64,000 nucleotides of DNA from Agrobacterium tumefaciens (GTDB lineage: Bacteria; Pseudomonadota; Alphaproteobacteria; Rhizobiales; Rhizobiaceae): contig NZ_CP039904.1 in the NCBI RefSeq assembly GCF_005221385.1, forward strand, positions 682,001 through 746,000. Direction: 5' to 3'. Of the stretch, positions 9,017 to 18,977 are shown piece by piece. The notes under the pieces are model-generated. The model was not told the origin of the DNA and searched no databases. It worked only from the letters and a program-made list of their open reading frames with translations. Position 1 is the first letter of the stretch. Each line of letters starts with the position of its first letter. The translations under genes were made by a program, and so were the position numbers.

Positions 9017-9778
9017 TCAGCGCGGCTTTACTTGGCTTGTTGCAGTGCGGGTGGTGGGCACCCCCTGCGGGGCCAGAACCGGCACGAAAACCCGGCGCGA
9101 GGCGCGCTGGGTGACGGGCAGTCCTTGGTAGAGACGTTTCTGGGCTTCCACCACGATGACGCCGGAAAAAAGCGGCCACAGCCGGCGGCCGGTATGTTCG
9201 AGATAACGGCGGAACTTCAGCACCGGCCGGCTGGTGGTGGGCGGGAAGAACAGCGCCTCGGCGGTGGCTCCCGGCGTGAAATTGGTTTCGCGCAAAAGCG
9301 CCGTCAACTGCCCGCGCGAATAGGGTCGACCAGAACCGAAAGGCGTATGTTCCATGCGTGCCCAGACGCCGCGTCGGTTCGGCACGACAATCACCAGACG
9401 GCCGCCCGGCGCCAGCACCCGCCAGAGTTCTTTCAGCGTTTCGCGCGGGTTTTCGGCAAATTCCAGCGCATGCACCATCAGAACCCGGTCTATCGACGAA
9501 TCGGGAAGCGGCAGTTCCTCGTCGAACACCAGCGCCGTTGAAGACAACTCGCCAGCCGGCCAGTTCACCGCCCCCTGCCCCGCCGGCATGAAGGCGAAAG
9601 TGCGCTCCGTATCATGGCGGAACCGCTCCAGAAACGGCACGGCATAACCAAGGCCGACCAGCCGCTCCTCCGGCAAGGGCGGCCACAGCGTCGATAGCGC
9701 CATGGTGATCGCCTGCTCGGCCGAGCGGCCAAGCGGAGAATGATAGAATTCGCGCAGATCGACGATATCGGTATTCAT
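9017..9778 (-). CDS. Class I SAM-dependent methyltransferase
   Basis: The 253-residue protein has a degenerate motif I (LVGLGYA, about residues 40-46) and a clear methyltransferase post-core, VLMVHALEF...LKELWRVLAPGGRLVIVVPN (about residues 107-144). The tail is basic and proline-rich. The ATG at 9778 starts MNTDIVDLREFY and fits the family; the frame continues upstream without support. The substrate is unknown. It is divergent from gloB, a pairing common in rhizobia, and lies upstream of hisC in the same direction. Confidence 0.82.
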   Translation of the reverse strand: MNTDIVDLREFYHSPLGRSAEQAITMALSTLWPPLPEERLVGLGYAVPFLERFRHDTERTFAFMPAGQGAVNWPAGELSSTALVFDEELPLPDSSIDRVLMVHALEFAENPRETLKELWRVLAPGGRLVIVVPNRRGVWARMEHTPFGSGRPYSRGQLTALLRETNFTPGATAEALFFPPTTSRPVLKFRRYLEHTGRRLWPLFSGVIVVEAQKRLYQGLPVTQRASRRVFVPVLAPQGVPTTRTATSQVKPR

Positions 9779-9897
9779 GGGCGAGAATGTAGCATCAGGC
9801 GGTTGGACTTCAAGGCGTCTGCCCCTACATTGGAAGTCAGTTGGGAAAGTCAGGCGGGCGAATGCGCCGGTTTTGGCCGGCAAACGGAGAGGATACG

Positions 9898-10668
9898 ATG
9901 AAACCTTTGGAAATAGACGTCTTTCTTTGCCGCAGCGACAATTTCGGAGTGCTCCTGCATGATCCCGAAAGCGGGGCGACGGCCACCATCGACGCACCGG
10001 AAGAAGGGCCTATCCTGCGCGCGCTCGACGGCCACGGCTGGAAACTGACCCATATCTTCACCACCCACCACCATCAGGACCACGTGGAAGCCAATCTGGC
10101 GCTGAAGGACAAGTTCCGCTGCGAGGTATACGGCCCCTATGACGAGGCGATTGCGATCCCCGGCCTCGATCGCTCGCAGGCCGATGGTGACGAGTTCGAA
10201 TTTGCCGGACGCCGCGTTCAGGTCATCGCCACACCCGGCCACACGGCGGGTCATATCTGTTATTATCTGCCGGATGACGGCCTGTTGTTTGCCGCCGATA
10301 CGCTGTTTGCCATGGGTTGCGGTCGCCTGTTCGAACGCCCGGCGACGGACATGTGGCACTCCTTCCAGAAGCTGATGGCCCTGCCGGATGAGACGCGGGT
10401 CTATTTCGGCCACGAATATACGCTTTCGAATGCCCGTTTTGCACTGACCGTCGACCCTGATAATGCCGTGTTGAGCGAGCGCGCGGCGCGTGTCGAGACG
10501 GCGCGGAAGGCCAATGAGTTCACCATTCCCACCACCATCGGGCTCGAAAAGCAGACAAATCCCTATATGCGCGTGGCGGATGCCGGCATTCGCAGACATC
10601 TCGGTCTTGAAGGGGCCGCCGATGCCGACGTCTTTGCGGAAATCCGCACGCGCAAGGACAATTTCTGA
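9898..10668 (+). CDS. gloB: Hydroxyacylglutathione hydrolase (glyoxalase II)
   Basis: Glyoxalase II hydrolyses S-lactoylglutathione to lactate and glutathione, completing methylglyoxal detoxification in the cytosol. The 256-residue protein is a metallo-beta-lactamase fold with THHHQDH at residues 56-62 binding the two metals. Further ligands are in [12 protein letters not shown] (His near 118) and FAADTLF, and the C-terminal HAGH-like domain ends with TRKDNF. GGAGAGGA precedes the ATG at 9898. It overlaps the next cupin gene by one base (TGATG). Confidence 0.94.
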   Translation: MKPLEIDVFLCRSDNFGVLLHDPESGATATIDAPEEGPILRALDGHGWKLTHIFTTHHHQDHVEANLALKDKFRCEVYGPYDEAIAIPGLDRSQADGDEFEFAGRRVQVIATPGHTAGHICYYLPDDGLLFAADTLFAMGCGRLFERPATDMWHSFQKLMALPDETRVYFGHEYTLSNARFALTVDPDNAVLSERAARVETARKANEFTIPTTIGLEKQTNPYMRVADAGIRRHLGLEGAADADVFAEIRTRKDNF

Positions 10669-11108
10669 TGAGCGCCGATCTGTCTGCGGAAGCGATCATT
10701 CGCGAATTGGGGCTGGAACCGCATCCGGAGGGTGGTTTTTACCACCAGACTTTTCGCGACAAGGCAGGCGGCGAGCGTGGCCATTCGACGGCGATTTATT
10801 ATCTGCTGGAAAAGGGCGTGCGCTCACACTGGCATCGGGTCACCGACGCGGTTGAGGTCTGGCACTATTATGCCGGCGCGCCGATCGCGCTGCATCTTTC
10901 GCAAGACGGGCGGGAGGTACAGACCTTCACGCTCGGTCCCGCCATTCTCGAAGGCGAGCGTCCGCAGGTGATCGTGCCGGCTAATTGCTGGCAATCGGCG
11001 GAAAGCCTCGGCGATTTCACCCTTGTCGGCTGCACGGTCTCACCGGGATTCGCCTTCTCAAGCTTCATTATGGCCGAGCCCGGCTGGTCGCCTGGGGATG
11101 CGCTATAA
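10668..11108 (+). CDS. Cupin, DUF985 family
   Basis: The 146-residue protein is a single cupin barrel of the DUF985 family. Markers are the N-terminal LGLEPHPEGGFY segment, IYYLLEKG, and the SHWHRVTDAVEVWHYYAGAP core that would hold a metal. It ends GDFTLVGCTVSPGF, as in homologues. No reaction is assigned to the family. It overlaps gloB by one base and is probably co-transcribed, which weakly suggests a link to glutathione or aldehyde metabolism. Confidence 0.85.
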   Translation: MSADLSAEAIIRELGLEPHPEGGFYHQTFRDKAGGERGHSTAIYYLLEKGVRSHWHRVTDAVEVWHYYAGAPIALHLSQDGREVQTFTLGPAILEGERPQVIVPANCWQSAESLGDFTLVGCTVSPGFAFSSFIMAEPGWSPGDAL

Positions 11109-11147
11109 CCCGTAACGCCGGCCTATAGAGTGAGCGGTTGCCGCTTG

Positions 11148-11270
11148 CTTCTTCTCCCCGCCGGGGAGAAGTTCGCGGCAGCGGGATGAGGGCGCGCCGC
11201 CAGAGATATTCGGAGAGCGCACCCCTCATCCGACCCTTCGGGCCACCTTCTCCCCGGCGGGGAGAAGAAA
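11148..11270. repeat. Rhizobial intergenic palindromic repeat, copy 1
   Basis: The stretch contains TTCTTCTCCCCGCCGGGGAG near its left end and, near its right end, CCCTCATC, CCCTTCGGGCCACC and the inverted arm CTCCCCGGCGGGGAGAAGAA. The same modules recur at 18978-19137 in this window. It lies between the ends of the convergent cupin and DUF3108 genes and holds no gene. Confidence 0.75.
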
Positions 11271-11313
11271 TATGCCGCAACGTCTGCTTTTCTTACGCCA
11301 CCGCCAGCTTTGG

Positions 11314-12087
11314 TCAGCCGCCGTATTTCGTGGCCGTAATATAGACCTGACCCACCCGCGTCGGAATGATCGCATAAACCGGCGCATAGACATCCATATT
11401 GTTTGACTTGGCGAACCAGATCTCCATCGAGATGGATTTCAGATATTCTATATCCTTGCGCCCCTGCCGGTAGCCCGACTTCGGCACATAACGCGCCTTG
11501 CAGACGATGGCGTCACCGTTAAAGCCGTTGGTCTTGAACGGCTTGGTGCCACTGGAGCTCAAAACGAGGTCGAGTCGCGATTCGCCGTCATAGATCGGCA
11601 GGCGCGTTGGGCAGATGCGGCCGCCTGAGGGAATGATGAGACCGGAAATCGGATCGAGAACCGAGCGCAGGTCGCGGTCCTTCACATCCACCCAATTGTC
11701 CGGCCGGGCTTTCGGCTCAGGCTTCACCGTTGTCGATGTGACATTGCCGTTGCGGTAGACGACGTCATAGGTGCGTACCCGCTTGCCATCCTTATAGACC
11801 AGCGAATATTCGTTCGCCTGCAGCCGGTGGCCACGCTTGGCCCCGGAAACCGTTGTCTTGCCGGAAATGTCCTTGAGGATGCTGGCAAGGCCAGCGGCGC
11901 TGAAGGAACCGGAGATCGAATAATTCGGTCCGTCCATGCGAGTCGAAAAACTTGCCCGCGCAATCGGCAAAATGCCAAGATTGATGCTGTATTCGCTTGT
12001 GTGGCGTGCTTCGGCGGCGAGCGAGGGGGAGACGCCCGCAAACGCCATCGTCACGGCCATAAAAATGCTTTTTCCTCTGGCAATCAT
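11314..12087 (-). CDS. Exported DUF3108 protein
   Basis: The 257-residue protein has a signal peptide (about residues 1-24, ending SLAAEA) and the DUF3108 domain (Y-x-I-x-L-G-I-L-P-I-ARASF near its start, a KGRD-like YRQGRKDIEYLKSISMEIWF near its end). DUF3108 proteins are periplasmic or outer-membrane linked with a lipocalin-like fold; no function is established. It faces away from rpmB and ends beside an intergenic repeat. Confidence 0.8.
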   Translation of the reverse strand: MIARGKSIFMAVTMAFAGVSPSLAAEARHTSEYSINLGILPIARASFSTRMDGPNYSISGSFSAAGLASILKDISGKTTVSGAKRGHRLQANEYSLVYKDGKRVRTYDVVYRNGNVTSTTVKPEPKARPDNWVDVKDRDLRSVLDPISGLIIPSGGRICPTRLPIYDGESRLDLVLSSSGTKPFKTNGFNGDAIVCKARYVPKSGYRQGRKDIEYLKSISMEIWFAKSNNMDVYAPVYAIIPTRVGQVYITATKYGG

Positions 12088-12215
12088 TTCGATATCACCT
12101 TAAAAGAGGCGCGGAAGCGGCCTTATCGGGCGATGATATACGCTGACTTGTGGCAATAAAAAAGCGGATGCCGGTTGAAAACGCCGGAATTTCCTTTCAT
12201 TTGATCGCGAGCGGC

Positions 12216-12244
12216 TTGACTGTTAAGTCTCGTCTGACTATAGA
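12216..12244 (+). promoter_or_regulatory. Sigma70-type promoter of rpmB
   Basis: TTGACT (12216-12221), a spacer of 17 bases, and TATAGA (12239-12244) lie about 95 bases before the rpmB ATG. This is a strong match, five of six in each box. Nothing else is seen in the 250-base gap between the DUF3108 gene and rpmB. Confidence 0.65.
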
Positions 12245-12339
12245 ACCGCAACTTTCCAATCATGGCCAGTTGGATTGCCACCCCGGTTTTGCCGGTGGCG
12301 AGCCAGTGGTGAAACAGACGAAACGAAATAGGTGTACCC

Positions 12340-12630
12340 ATGTCCCGTGTATGCGAATTGACCGGCAAGGGCGTCCAGACGGGCAACAACGTCAGCCACG
12401 CCAACAACAAGACCAAGCGCCGGTTCCTTCCGAACCTCTGCCAGGTTACGTTGATCTCCGATGCTCTCGGCCAGCGTTTCCGCCTGCGTGTTTCCGCAGC
12501 CGCTCTGCGCTCCGTTGAACACCGTGGCGGCCTCGATGCTTTCCTTCTGAAGTCCGGCGAAAACGAACTGAGCATGCGCGCTCGTCTCCTGCGCCGCCAG
12601 ATCGCCAAGAAGACGGCTGAAGCTGCTTAA
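12340..12630 (+). CDS. rpmB: 50S ribosomal protein L28
   Basis: L28 is a late-binding protein of the large ribosomal subunit. The 96-residue product has the family start [24 protein letters not shown], the TKRRFLPNL segment and the basic C-terminal [13 protein letters not shown]. It is the longer alphaproteobacterial form; enterobacterial L28 is about 78 residues. It is a single-gene unit with its own promoter (12216-12244) and a terminator (12661-12697). Confidence 0.97.
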   Translation: MSRVCELTGKGVQTGNNVSHANNKTKRRFLPNLCQVTLISDALGQRFRLRVSAAALRSVEHRGGLDAFLLKSGENELSMRARLLRRQIAKKTAEAA

Positions 12631-12660
12631 TAGCGGTTTCGACATCATCGATATTCAGAG

Positions 12661-12697
12661 GGCTTGAATGGCTTTTGCCGCTCAAGCCTTTTGTTTT
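12661..12697 (+). terminator. Rho-independent terminator after rpmB
   Basis: A perfect 7-base stem, GGCTTGA (12661-12667) with TCAAGCC (12682-12688), is followed directly by TTTTGTTTT. It lies 30 bases after the rpmB stop. Confidence 0.8.
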
Positions 12698-12715
12698 ATT
12701 TCAGTTCAGCTCCAA

Positions 12716-12747
12716 CTGGTGGCATCACCCAGGATAAAAAAATGCTG
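12716..12747 (+). promoter_or_regulatory. preQ1-I-like pseudoknot candidate before the queuosine-precursor transporter
   Basis: CTGG (12716-12719) pairs with CCAG (12729-12732) around a loop containing GGCATCAC, followed by an A-rich tail (GATAAAAAAA). The loop GGCA could pair with TGCT across the start codon. This resembles the small H-type pseudoknot of class I preQ1 riboswitches, and the stem would bury the AGGA ribosome-binding site. The loop is one base shorter than typical, so it is only a candidate. Confidence 0.3.
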
Positions 12748-13380
12748 ACTCTGCGCTATACGCTGATCTACGTTCTCCTGATGACACTCGTGGTCGTCGC
12801 TTCCAATATTCTGGTTCAGTATCCGCTCTCCGGATCGCTGCTCGGCGTCAATCTCGGCGATCTGTTGACCTGGGGTGCCTTTACCTATCCGGTCGCCTTC
12901 CTCGTCACCGACCTGACAAACCGCCAGTTTGGGCCCTCCATTGCGCGCCGCGTCGTGCTGGCCGGCTTTGTCGTTGGGGTAACGTTGTCCTTCTGGACAT
13001 CCATCCCGCGCATCGCGGTCGCTTCCGGCACCGCCTATCTCATCGGCCAGCTGCTCGATATTTCTGTCTTCAACCGCCTGCGCCGCCAGCGCTGGTGGCA
13101 CGCGCCGCTTGCCGGCTCGATGCTGGGTTCCGTGCTGGATACGGCGCTGTTCTTCTCCATCGCCTTTGCCGCGAGTTTTGCTTTTGTCGGCCCCAATGAT
13201 GCCTTCGCCATTGAAAATGCGCCTATCCTTGGCGTCTTCACTCTCGAAGCGCCGCGCTGGATCTCCTGGGCGCTGGGCGATCTTTCGGTGAAAATCCTCG
13301 TCGGCCTCGTCATGCTTCTGCCTTACGGCGCGCTGATGAACACGCTGAAGCCCATGCCGGGCGCGGTCAAATCGAGCTGA
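12742..13380 (+). CDS. Queuosine precursor transporter (YhhQ/COG1738 family)
   Basis: The 212-residue protein has about six membrane segments and the family motifs VVVASNIL near the start and TYPVAFLVTDLTNRQFGP (about residues 51-68). It matches the Vut_1/DUF165 (YhhQ) family, which imports preQ0/preQ1 for tRNA queuosine synthesis. The ATG at 12742 follows AGGA. A terminator ends rpmB 44 bases upstream, so it needs its own promoter or read-through. The possible preQ1-responsive leader fits this function. Confidence 0.9.
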   Translation: MLTLRYTLIYVLLMTLVVVASNILVQYPLSGSLLGVNLGDLLTWGAFTYPVAFLVTDLTNRQFGPSIARRVVLAGFVVGVTLSFWTSIPRIAVASGTAYLIGQLLDISVFNRLRRQRWWHAPLAGSMLGSVLDTALFFSIAFAASFAFVGPNDAFAIENAPILGVFTLEAPRWISWALGDLSVKILVGLVMLLPYGALMNTLKPMPGAVKSS

Positions 13381-13493
13381 CATTATCCGCCAGCCGCATT
13401 TGAAGCTGTGCAGGCGTGCATCAAATCACGCTTGCAAACCCACAGGTGGCGTTGCAATCTGGCGTCCGTGGCAAAGCACGGAGGCGGATCGGC

Positions 13494-13829
13494 ATGCAGA
13501 TCAAGGACGTTATCGAGATTGTGGATGCAACGAGCGCCACGCTCTCGGGTTCCAGCTTTGACGACGTCAATCTGTCAGGAACGGTCTTCAACAATGTCAA
13601 TCTGGCCGGCACACGCTTCAACGACATCAACTTTTCCGGTGCGTCATTTACGGACAGCAACATGTCCGGCTGGTCAATCGATGACGTCAATTTTACCGGA
13701 TTGAAGCTGAGCAACACGAACCTGTCCGGCGCGCAGATAATGGCATGTCGAATGACCGGCATGAAGATCGACGGCATTCCGATCGAGGATCTCCTCGCTG
13801 CTTACAAGGCGGCACAGGAGCGGACCTGA
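13494..13829 (+). CDS. Pentapeptide-repeat protein
   Basis: The 111-residue protein carries about eight to nine tandem pentapeptide units, A/S-(D/N)-(L/F)-x-x type: GSSFDDVNLSGTVFNN and similar (about residues 18-90). These fold as a right-handed quadrilateral beta-helix. GGAGGCGG sits 6 bases before the ATG at 13494. A helical tail follows the repeats. No partner or function can be read from the neighbours; it ends 3 bases before the convergent esterase-like gene. Confidence 0.85.
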   Translation: MQIKDVIEIVDATSATLSGSSFDDVNLSGTVFNNVNLAGTRFNDINFSGASFTDSNMSGWSIDDVNFTGLKLSNTNLSGAQIMACRMTGMKIDGIPIEDLLAAYKAAQERT

Positions 13830-13832
13830 TAT

Positions 13833-14858
13833 TCAATCCACCAGCTTGAATTCCAGCATAAGATTGCGCTGGAGAAACGAGTGGTTGTCATCGGACACGA
13901 TGATGAGGCGTGTCGAGCCATCCGGCCCCTTCACCACATCCATCCCCTCCATATTGTCGATCTGGTAGGCCATGCCCGCTTCCATCAGGATTTCACCATC
14001 CACCACCGCACCCGGACGGATATCGGCGCCGCGGATACGGCGGATGCGCATGCCGACGCCCTCGGCGAAATTGAACCGGCGTTCCAGAAGCAGCAGGTCG
14101 CCATTGGGCAGGAACGCACCGTCCGTCACGTCGAATGAGGGATGGTGCGTAACGGCAAATGTGCCCTTGCGCGGGCCTTCCAGAATGGCGGCAAGAAGAT
14201 TGCCGTCCGTATCGATGCTTTTTTCAGCCACCACGACCAGAGCGCCGGCAAGCGGCGAATCGGCCGGCGATACCGCGAGAGCCTCCATGCCGCCATTATG
14301 GCGCAGCTCGTTACTGCGAATGAGATATGGCAGGCGGTCGAGCGGCTTTGAGCTAGCGAAGCCCGGATCGGGATAGATATCGATCCTGTGGCGCTGCTCG
14401 TAACTGACGAAAACCTTGCCGTCGCGCAGCGCCAGCCCTTCCGCATCCATTTCCATCTTGCGCGGCGGTTCGCGGCCGCTCATGTCCAGCATGGGGGTGA
14501 TGCGGACATCGGCAAGCCCGGACAGCGCGCCAGCAGCACCACGCGTGATCCTGCCCGTCAACCAATGGCCGGTATCCAGCACCGCCACGAAATCCTCGCC
14601 ATTGGGGCGGAAACGGATGGAGGATATCGCCCCGAACAGCTTTTCCGGCGCGCTCATCACCATGCCGCCGATAAATTCCAGCTTGCCGAAACGTTTTTCG
14701 CTGGTGCCGACTTCGAAAGAGGAGAGCAGACGCACGCCCACCGGCACATCGATGGTGGAAGCACCGATGGAAACCGGACATAGCGATATGGCCGCCAGAA
14801 TGGCGGCCATCGCAAGCGTTTTGCAGGCGGAAGAAGCCCGGCCCCGCTTATCCCGCAC
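13833..14858 (-). CDS. Esterase-like activity of phytase family protein, exported
   Basis: The protein is 341 residues from the GTG at 14858. That start has AGGG upstream and gives a clean signal peptide ([20 protein letters not shown]..., ending IGAS). The rest matches the beta-propeller-like esterase-like-phytase domain: FGAISSIRF near the start, [15 protein letters not shown] in the middle, and [13 protein letters not shown]...IIVSDDN near the end. A substrate cannot be assigned. The start overlaps the cobT stop by 11 bases, so it is probably translated from the cobS-cobT transcript. The start is uncertain; an in-frame ATG lies at 14915. Confidence 0.78.
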   Translation of the reverse strand: MRDKRGRASSACKTLAMAAILAAISLCPVSIGASTIDVPVGVRLLSSFEVGTSEKRFGKLEFIGGMVMSAPEKLFGAISSIRFRPNGEDFVAVLDTGHWLTGRITRGAAGALSGLADVRITPMLDMSGREPPRKMEMDAEGLALRDGKVFVSYEQRHRIDIYPDPGFASSKPLDRLPYLIRSNELRHNGGMEALAVSPADSPLAGALVVVAEKSIDTDGNLLAAILEGPRKGTFAVTHHPSFDVTDGAFLPNGDLLLLERRFNFAEGVGMRIRRIRGADIRPGAVVDGEILMEAGMAYQIDNMEGMDVVKGPDGSTRLIIVSDDNHSFLQRNLMLEFKLVD

Positions 14859-16752
14859 GGCGAACCCTGCGGGACGAACCGGAGGCGCTGCTCGTATCCT
14901 CGAAGAGAGCAGCAAGCTGCTCGGTCATCGCGCCTGCAAGCTCATCCGCATCCACGATGGTCACTGCACGGCGGTAATAACGGGTCACGTCATGGCCGAT
15001 GCCGATTGCCAGCAGTTCCACCGGCGAGCGCGTCTCGATCTGCTCGATGACCGCACGCAGGTGTCGCTCCAGATAGTTGCCCGGATTAACCGACAGGGTC
15101 GAATCATCCACCGGCGCGCCGTCGGAGATCATCATCATGATCTTGCGCTGCTCGGGGCGGCCGATCAGACGGTTATGCGCCCACATCAGCGCTTCACCGT
15201 CGATATTTTCCTTCAGAAGGCCTTCACGCATCATCAGGCCGAGATTGCGCCGTGCGCGCCGCCACGGGGCATCCGCGGACTTGTAGACGATGTGGCGCAG
15301 ATCATTGAGGCGACCCGGCGAAGCGGGCTTGCCATTGGCGAGCCACTGTTCGCGCGACTGCCCACCTTTCCACGCCTTGGTGGTGAAGCCCAGAATTTCG
15401 ACCTTGACGCCCGAGCGCTCCAGCGTACGTGCCAGAATGTCGGCGCAGGTGGCTGCAACCGTGATCGGACGACCGCGCATAGAGCCGGAATTGTCGATGA
15501 CGAGCGAAACGACGGTATCGCGGAATTTGGTGTCGCGTTCCTTCTTGAAGGAGAGCGGCTGCATGGGATCGATGATGAGCCTGACCAGACGGGCCGGATC
15601 GAGATAACCCTCTTCCAGATCGAAATCCCAGGAACGGTTCTGCTGCGCCATCAAGCGGCGCTGCAGCCGGTTCGCCAGCCGTCCGACCGCACCCTGAAGA
15701 TGGGCGAGCTGCTTGTCGAGGAAGGCGCGCAGCCGGTCAAGCTCGGCCTCGTCACACAGTTCCTCGGCGCGGATTTCCTCGTCGAATTCCTCGGTGAAGA
15801 TGCGGTAGTCGACCTTCTCGTTGAAATCATCGAAAGGGCTGTTGGGGCGGCGGGTCTCGCCGGGCGTTTCGGAATCCTCGTCGAGATCGTCGGACATTTC
15901 TTCGTCCGACATCTCGGCACCGTCCATCTCGCCTTCTTCCATTTCCTCCTGCGAGGCCTCGTTTTCATCGGCGGGCGTCGCATCGGAGCCAGCCTCTTCC
16001 TCGACCTGCTCTTCCTCGGTCTCGTTGGTGCGCGGCTGATCCTCGTTGGATTCCGCTTCCTGGCTTTCCGGCTCGTTATCCTCGTCGCCGAAATCTTCCG
16101 CCATCTGCATGGAGGTCAACATCTTGCGCACCAGCCGCGAAAACGCCTTCTGGTCGGTAATGACGCGGGAAAGATCGTTGAGGTCGCCTGCGGCCTTGTC
16201 TTCGATGAAGTCGCGCCAGAGATCGAGAACCTTGCCGGCGCTCGCCGGCGGCTTTTCGCCGGTCAGTTTCTCGCGCACCAGAAGTGCCACAGCCTCGGCG
16301 AGCGGTGCGTCATCCTTATTGTTGATGCCGGAAAAATTGGCCTTGGCGTATTTTTCCGTATTCATGGCCTTGATATTGGAGGCCATGCCCGGCATGCGCA
16401 GCGCGCCGATGGATTCCACCCGCGCCTGTTCGACGGCATCAAAAACCAACTGCGCTTCGGCGCCCTGCGGTGACATCACCGCATGGGTATCCGCATCATG
16501 GCAGGCGAGACGCAGCGCCATGGAATCGCCGAGACCACGCGTGATGGCGATCTCCTGCGCCGTGGGTTTCTTCGAAATTTCCGGCAGGCGCATGCGCTCA
16601 CCGGCAAGGCCTGGCCGCTCATTGGCGAAGACGACCTCAACCTCGGCGTCACCGGCAACGGATCGCACGCACCCGGCAATCGCCTGACGCAACGGCTCCG
16701 TATCAACCGCCGTACCCGGTTTCGCTCTGGAATTGTCGCCGCGCCCTGCCAT
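14848..16752 (-). CDS. cobT: Aerobic cobaltochelatase subunit CobT
   Basis: CobT is the VWA-domain subunit of the CobNST complex that inserts cobalt into hydrogenobyrinic acid diamide in aerobic B12 synthesis. The 634-residue product has an N-terminal CobT domain, a very acidic Glu/Asp/Ser linker (about residues 200-320), and a C-terminal VWA domain with the metal site DNSGSMRG near residue 425. The ATG at 16752 is preceded by AGGAAAGACT; a longer frame reaches 16788 but lacks support. The gene follows cobS by 105 bases. cobN is not in the window. Confidence 0.95.
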   Translation of the reverse strand: MAGRGDNSRAKPGTAVDTEPLRQAIAGCVRSVAGDAEVEVVFANERPGLAGERMRLPEISKKPTAQEIAITRGLGDSMALRLACHDADTHAVMSPQGAEAQLVFDAVEQARVESIGALRMPGMASNIKAMNTEKYAKANFSGINNKDDAPLAEAVALLVREKLTGEKPPASAGKVLDLWRDFIEDKAAGDLNDLSRVITDQKAFSRLVRKMLTSMQMAEDFGDEDNEPESQEAESNEDQPRTNETEEEQVEEEAGSDATPADENEASQEEMEEGEMDGAEMSDEEMSDDLDEDSETPGETRRPNSPFDDFNEKVDYRIFTEEFDEEIRAEELCDEAELDRLRAFLDKQLAHLQGAVGRLANRLQRRLMAQQNRSWDFDLEEGYLDPARLVRLIIDPMQPLSFKKERDTKFRDTVVSLVIDNSGSMRGRPITVAATCADILARTLERSGVKVEILGFTTKAWKGGQSREQWLANGKPASPGRLNDLRHIVYKSADAPWRRARRNLGLMMREGLLKENIDGEALMWAHNRLIGRPEQRKIMMMISDGAPVDDSTLSVNPGNYLERHLRAVIEQIETRSPVELLAIGIGHDVTRYYRRAVTIVDADELAGAMTEQLAALFEDTSSASGSSRRVRRAG

Positions 16753-16857
16753 AGTCTTTCCTGTCAGTTGCCGACGCCTGCGGCCCACCCATCAGAGGAT
16801 GCGCAGCCGCCGGCGTCTTCAAGTCATCGGTGATCTTCTCCGGAAAACCGGGGACGA

Positions 16858-17847
16858 TCAGGCGCTGAGAACGATGTTCGCGGCGCTTTCTTTGAGCTCA
16901 ACGCCGAAAGCGCGCTGATACTGCTCGGCTACCAGGGTACGCTCAAGCTCGTCGCACTTGTTGAGGAAGGTCACGCGGAAGGCAAAGGCGAGATCGCCGA
17001 AAATTTCCGCATTTTCCGCCCAGGTGATGACGGTACGCGGGCTCATGACCGTGGAAAGGTCACCATTGACGAAGGCCGAACGGGTAAGGTCTGCCACGCG
17101 CACCATCTTGGAGACGGTTTCGCGGCCCTTCGGATTGTCGAGGCTCTTCACCTTGGCGGCGATGATGTTCACTTCCTGCTCGTGCGGCAGGTAGTTCAGC
17201 GTGGTGACGATGGACCAGCGGTCCATCTGCGCCTGATTGATCTGCTGGGTGCCGTGGTAGAGGCCCGTCGTATCACCGAGGCCAACCGTGTTGGCCGTTG
17301 CGAAAATGCGGAAAGCCGGGTGAGGGCGGATGACACGGCTCTGGTCGAGCAGGGTCAGGCGGCCGGAGGATTCCAGCACGCGCTGGATAACGAACATCAC
17401 GTCCGGGCGGCCGGCATCATATTCGTCGAAGACCAGCGCGACATTGTGCTGGTAGGCCCAGGGGAGAATGCCGTCCTTGAATTCGGTAACCTGCTTGCCG
17501 TCCTTCAGGACGATGGCGTCCTTGCCGACGAGATCGATACGGCTGACATGGCTGTCGAGGTTGACGCGCACGCAGGGCCAGTTCAGGCGGGCAGCCACCT
17601 GCTCGATATGGGTGGACTTGCCGGTGCCGTGGAAACCGGAAACCATGACACGTCGGTTGTGAGCAAAACCGGCAAGGATCGCAAGCGTCGTATCCCGGTC
17701 GAAAAGATAGTCGGGATCGAGGTCAGGCACATAGGCGTCGCCCTGGGAATAGGCGGGAACCCGCAGATCCGTATCAATGCCGAAAACCTCCCGCACGGAC
17801 ACCGTCGTGTCGGGCAGGTTGGAAATATCAAGGTCGATTTTGCTCAT
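16858..17847 (-). CDS. cobS: Aerobic cobaltochelatase subunit CobS
   Basis: CobS is the AAA+ ATPase that works with CobT and CobN in cobalt insertion. The 329-residue protein begins [25 protein letters not shown], the family start. Walker [10 protein letters not shown] is at about residues 70-78, Walker [11 protein letters not shown] near 137-146, and sensor region FATANT near 183. GGAGA is 5 bases before the ATG at 17847. It lies upstream of cobT in the same direction; a J-domain protein gene lies just upstream. Confidence 0.95.
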   Translation of the reverse strand: MSKIDLDISNLPDTTVSVREVFGIDTDLRVPAYSQGDAYVPDLDPDYLFDRDTTLAILAGFAHNRRVMVSGFHGTGKSTHIEQVAARLNWPCVRVNLDSHVSRIDLVGKDAIVLKDGKQVTEFKDGILPWAYQHNVALVFDEYDAGRPDVMFVIQRVLESSGRLTLLDQSRVIRPHPAFRIFATANTVGLGDTTGLYHGTQQINQAQMDRWSIVTTLNYLPHEQEVNIIAAKVKSLDNPKGRETVSKMVRVADLTRSAFVNGDLSTVMSPRTVITWAENAEIFGDLAFAFRVTFLNKCDELERTLVAEQYQRAFGVELKESAANIVLSA

Positions 17848-17915
17848 CACGTCTCCAAGGCGGGCGGCAGCCACCCGGCCACATCATCAATCAGGCGGTA
17901 AACACGTAAGTTGGC

Positions 17916-18551
17916 TTAGCAGAAACCTGACTGCTTTAACAATTGATATGCTTGAACAACAGCCCGAAAACGTTCTTCCGAACCACGATCGCCACCATTA
18001 GCATCAGGATGGTGCTTTTTGACAAGCTCCTTATAGCGCCTTTTTATCTCTTCCTGCTTCGCATTGGCAGAAAGACCCAGCGTATCGAAGGCTTTTGCCT
18101 CCAGCGTCTTCAGCTTGCGGTCCTGCTGCATGCGCTGTCCACCGGCCTTTGCGCCGCCCGCAAAACCGCCGGCGAAGCCGAAGGGATCGCGAATGCGGGC
18201 ATTGCCGCTCGCGGTGCCGGATCGAAGTGTCGAATGCAAAGGGCTGTCGCGCGCCGTCTTGTTGACGCCCACCGTCCAGGTCGGACGATGACCGGTGATC
18301 GCCTCCTTCTGGTAACGGGCGATCTCGCCGTCCGACAGGCCGGAGAAGTAGTTATAGCCCTTGTTGTATTCCTTCACATGCTCAAAACAGAACAGGAAGA
18401 ATTGCCCCTCGGCATTGCGGCCGACAGGTGCGCGGTGAACGCCCGGTTTATCGCATCCGTCCCACTGGCAGGTGGGAGCCTGAACCTCAGGTTCCCTCTC
18501 CCTTTTCCGGCGCGTGCGGATGCGGTCGAAATATTTCGAATCCAGTTTCAT
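17916..18551 (-). CDS. J-domain (DnaJ-like) protein
   Basis: The 211-residue protein has an N-terminal cysteine-containing segment (CQWDGCDKPGVHRAP, about residues 28-42, and FCFEHVKEYN), a Gly/Ala-rich middle, and a C-terminal J domain (about 155-205) with the HPD signature in KKHHPDANGG. The J domain would stimulate a DnaK-type Hsp70. The four Cys/His pairs suggest a metal site but this is inferred. The ATG at 18551 follows AGGGC. Its position before cobS recurs in related genomes, so an assembly role for cobaltochelatase is possible but unproven. Confidence 0.85.
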   Translation of the reverse strand: MKLDSKYFDRIRTRRKREREPEVQAPTCQWDGCDKPGVHRAPVGRNAEGQFFLFCFEHVKEYNKGYNYFSGLSDGEIARYQKEAITGHRPTWTVGVNKTARDSPLHSTLRSGTASGNARIRDPFGFAGGFAGGAKAGGQRMQQDRKLKTLEAKAFDTLGLSANAKQEEIKRRYKELVKKHHPDANGGDRGSEERFRAVVQAYQLLKQSGFC

Positions 18552-18665
18552 GATGCCCTGATTATGGAGTGCGAAAAGCCGCACAACAAGAATTGACAAA
18601 GCGGAATGTTGCTGGCTTTTAGGTAACCCCCTTCAAGACCAGCCAACAGGAATGGAGCCCTTCGC

Positions 18666-18947
18666 ATGTCCCTGCGAGAACGTATAGAAACGAAGCTCCG
18701 TGAGAGCTTTTCACCAGAGCGCCTGAAAGTCGTCGATGAAAGCCAGATGCATGCGGGCCACCAGCCGGATATAACCGGTACGGGCGAGACACATATGCGT
18801 GTTCAGATAGTATCGGAAAGCTTCTCCGGCAAGTCTCGCGTCGAACGCCACCGGGCGATCAATGCTGTTTTGAAGCCGGAACTCGACGCGGGGCTGCATG
18901 CGCTCGCGATCGAGGTGGCGGCACCGGGGGAAACGGTGCGGTTTTAG
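18666..18947 (+). CDS. BolA-family protein
   Basis: The 93-residue protein has the BolA/IbaG fold: RIETKLRESFSPERLKVVDES, an invariant-type histidine in HMRVQIVSESFSGKSRVERHRAI (about residues 43-65), and a C-terminal LHALAIEV helix. BolA proteins pair with monothiol glutaredoxins in iron-sulfur trafficking. The gene is divergent from the J-domain gene with a 114-base gap that should hold both promoters. Confidence 0.92.
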   Translation: MSLRERIETKLRESFSPERLKVVDESQMHAGHQPDITGTGETHMRVQIVSESFSGKSRVERHRAINAVLKPELDAGLHALAIEVAAPGETVRF

Positions 18948-18977
18948 ATTAACGCTGTCATCCGGGCCGATAGCAAG

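Noticed and set aside
14416..16473. Rightward open frame of about 685 codons opposite cobT
   Set aside because: cobT has the VWA metal site and family start on the leftward strand; the opposite frame shows no domain and has no ribosome-binding site.
16858..18665. Cobalamin riboswitch upstream of cobS-cobT or the CobW-like gene
   Set aside because: No long structured leader with the B12-box pattern is visible; the gaps are short.
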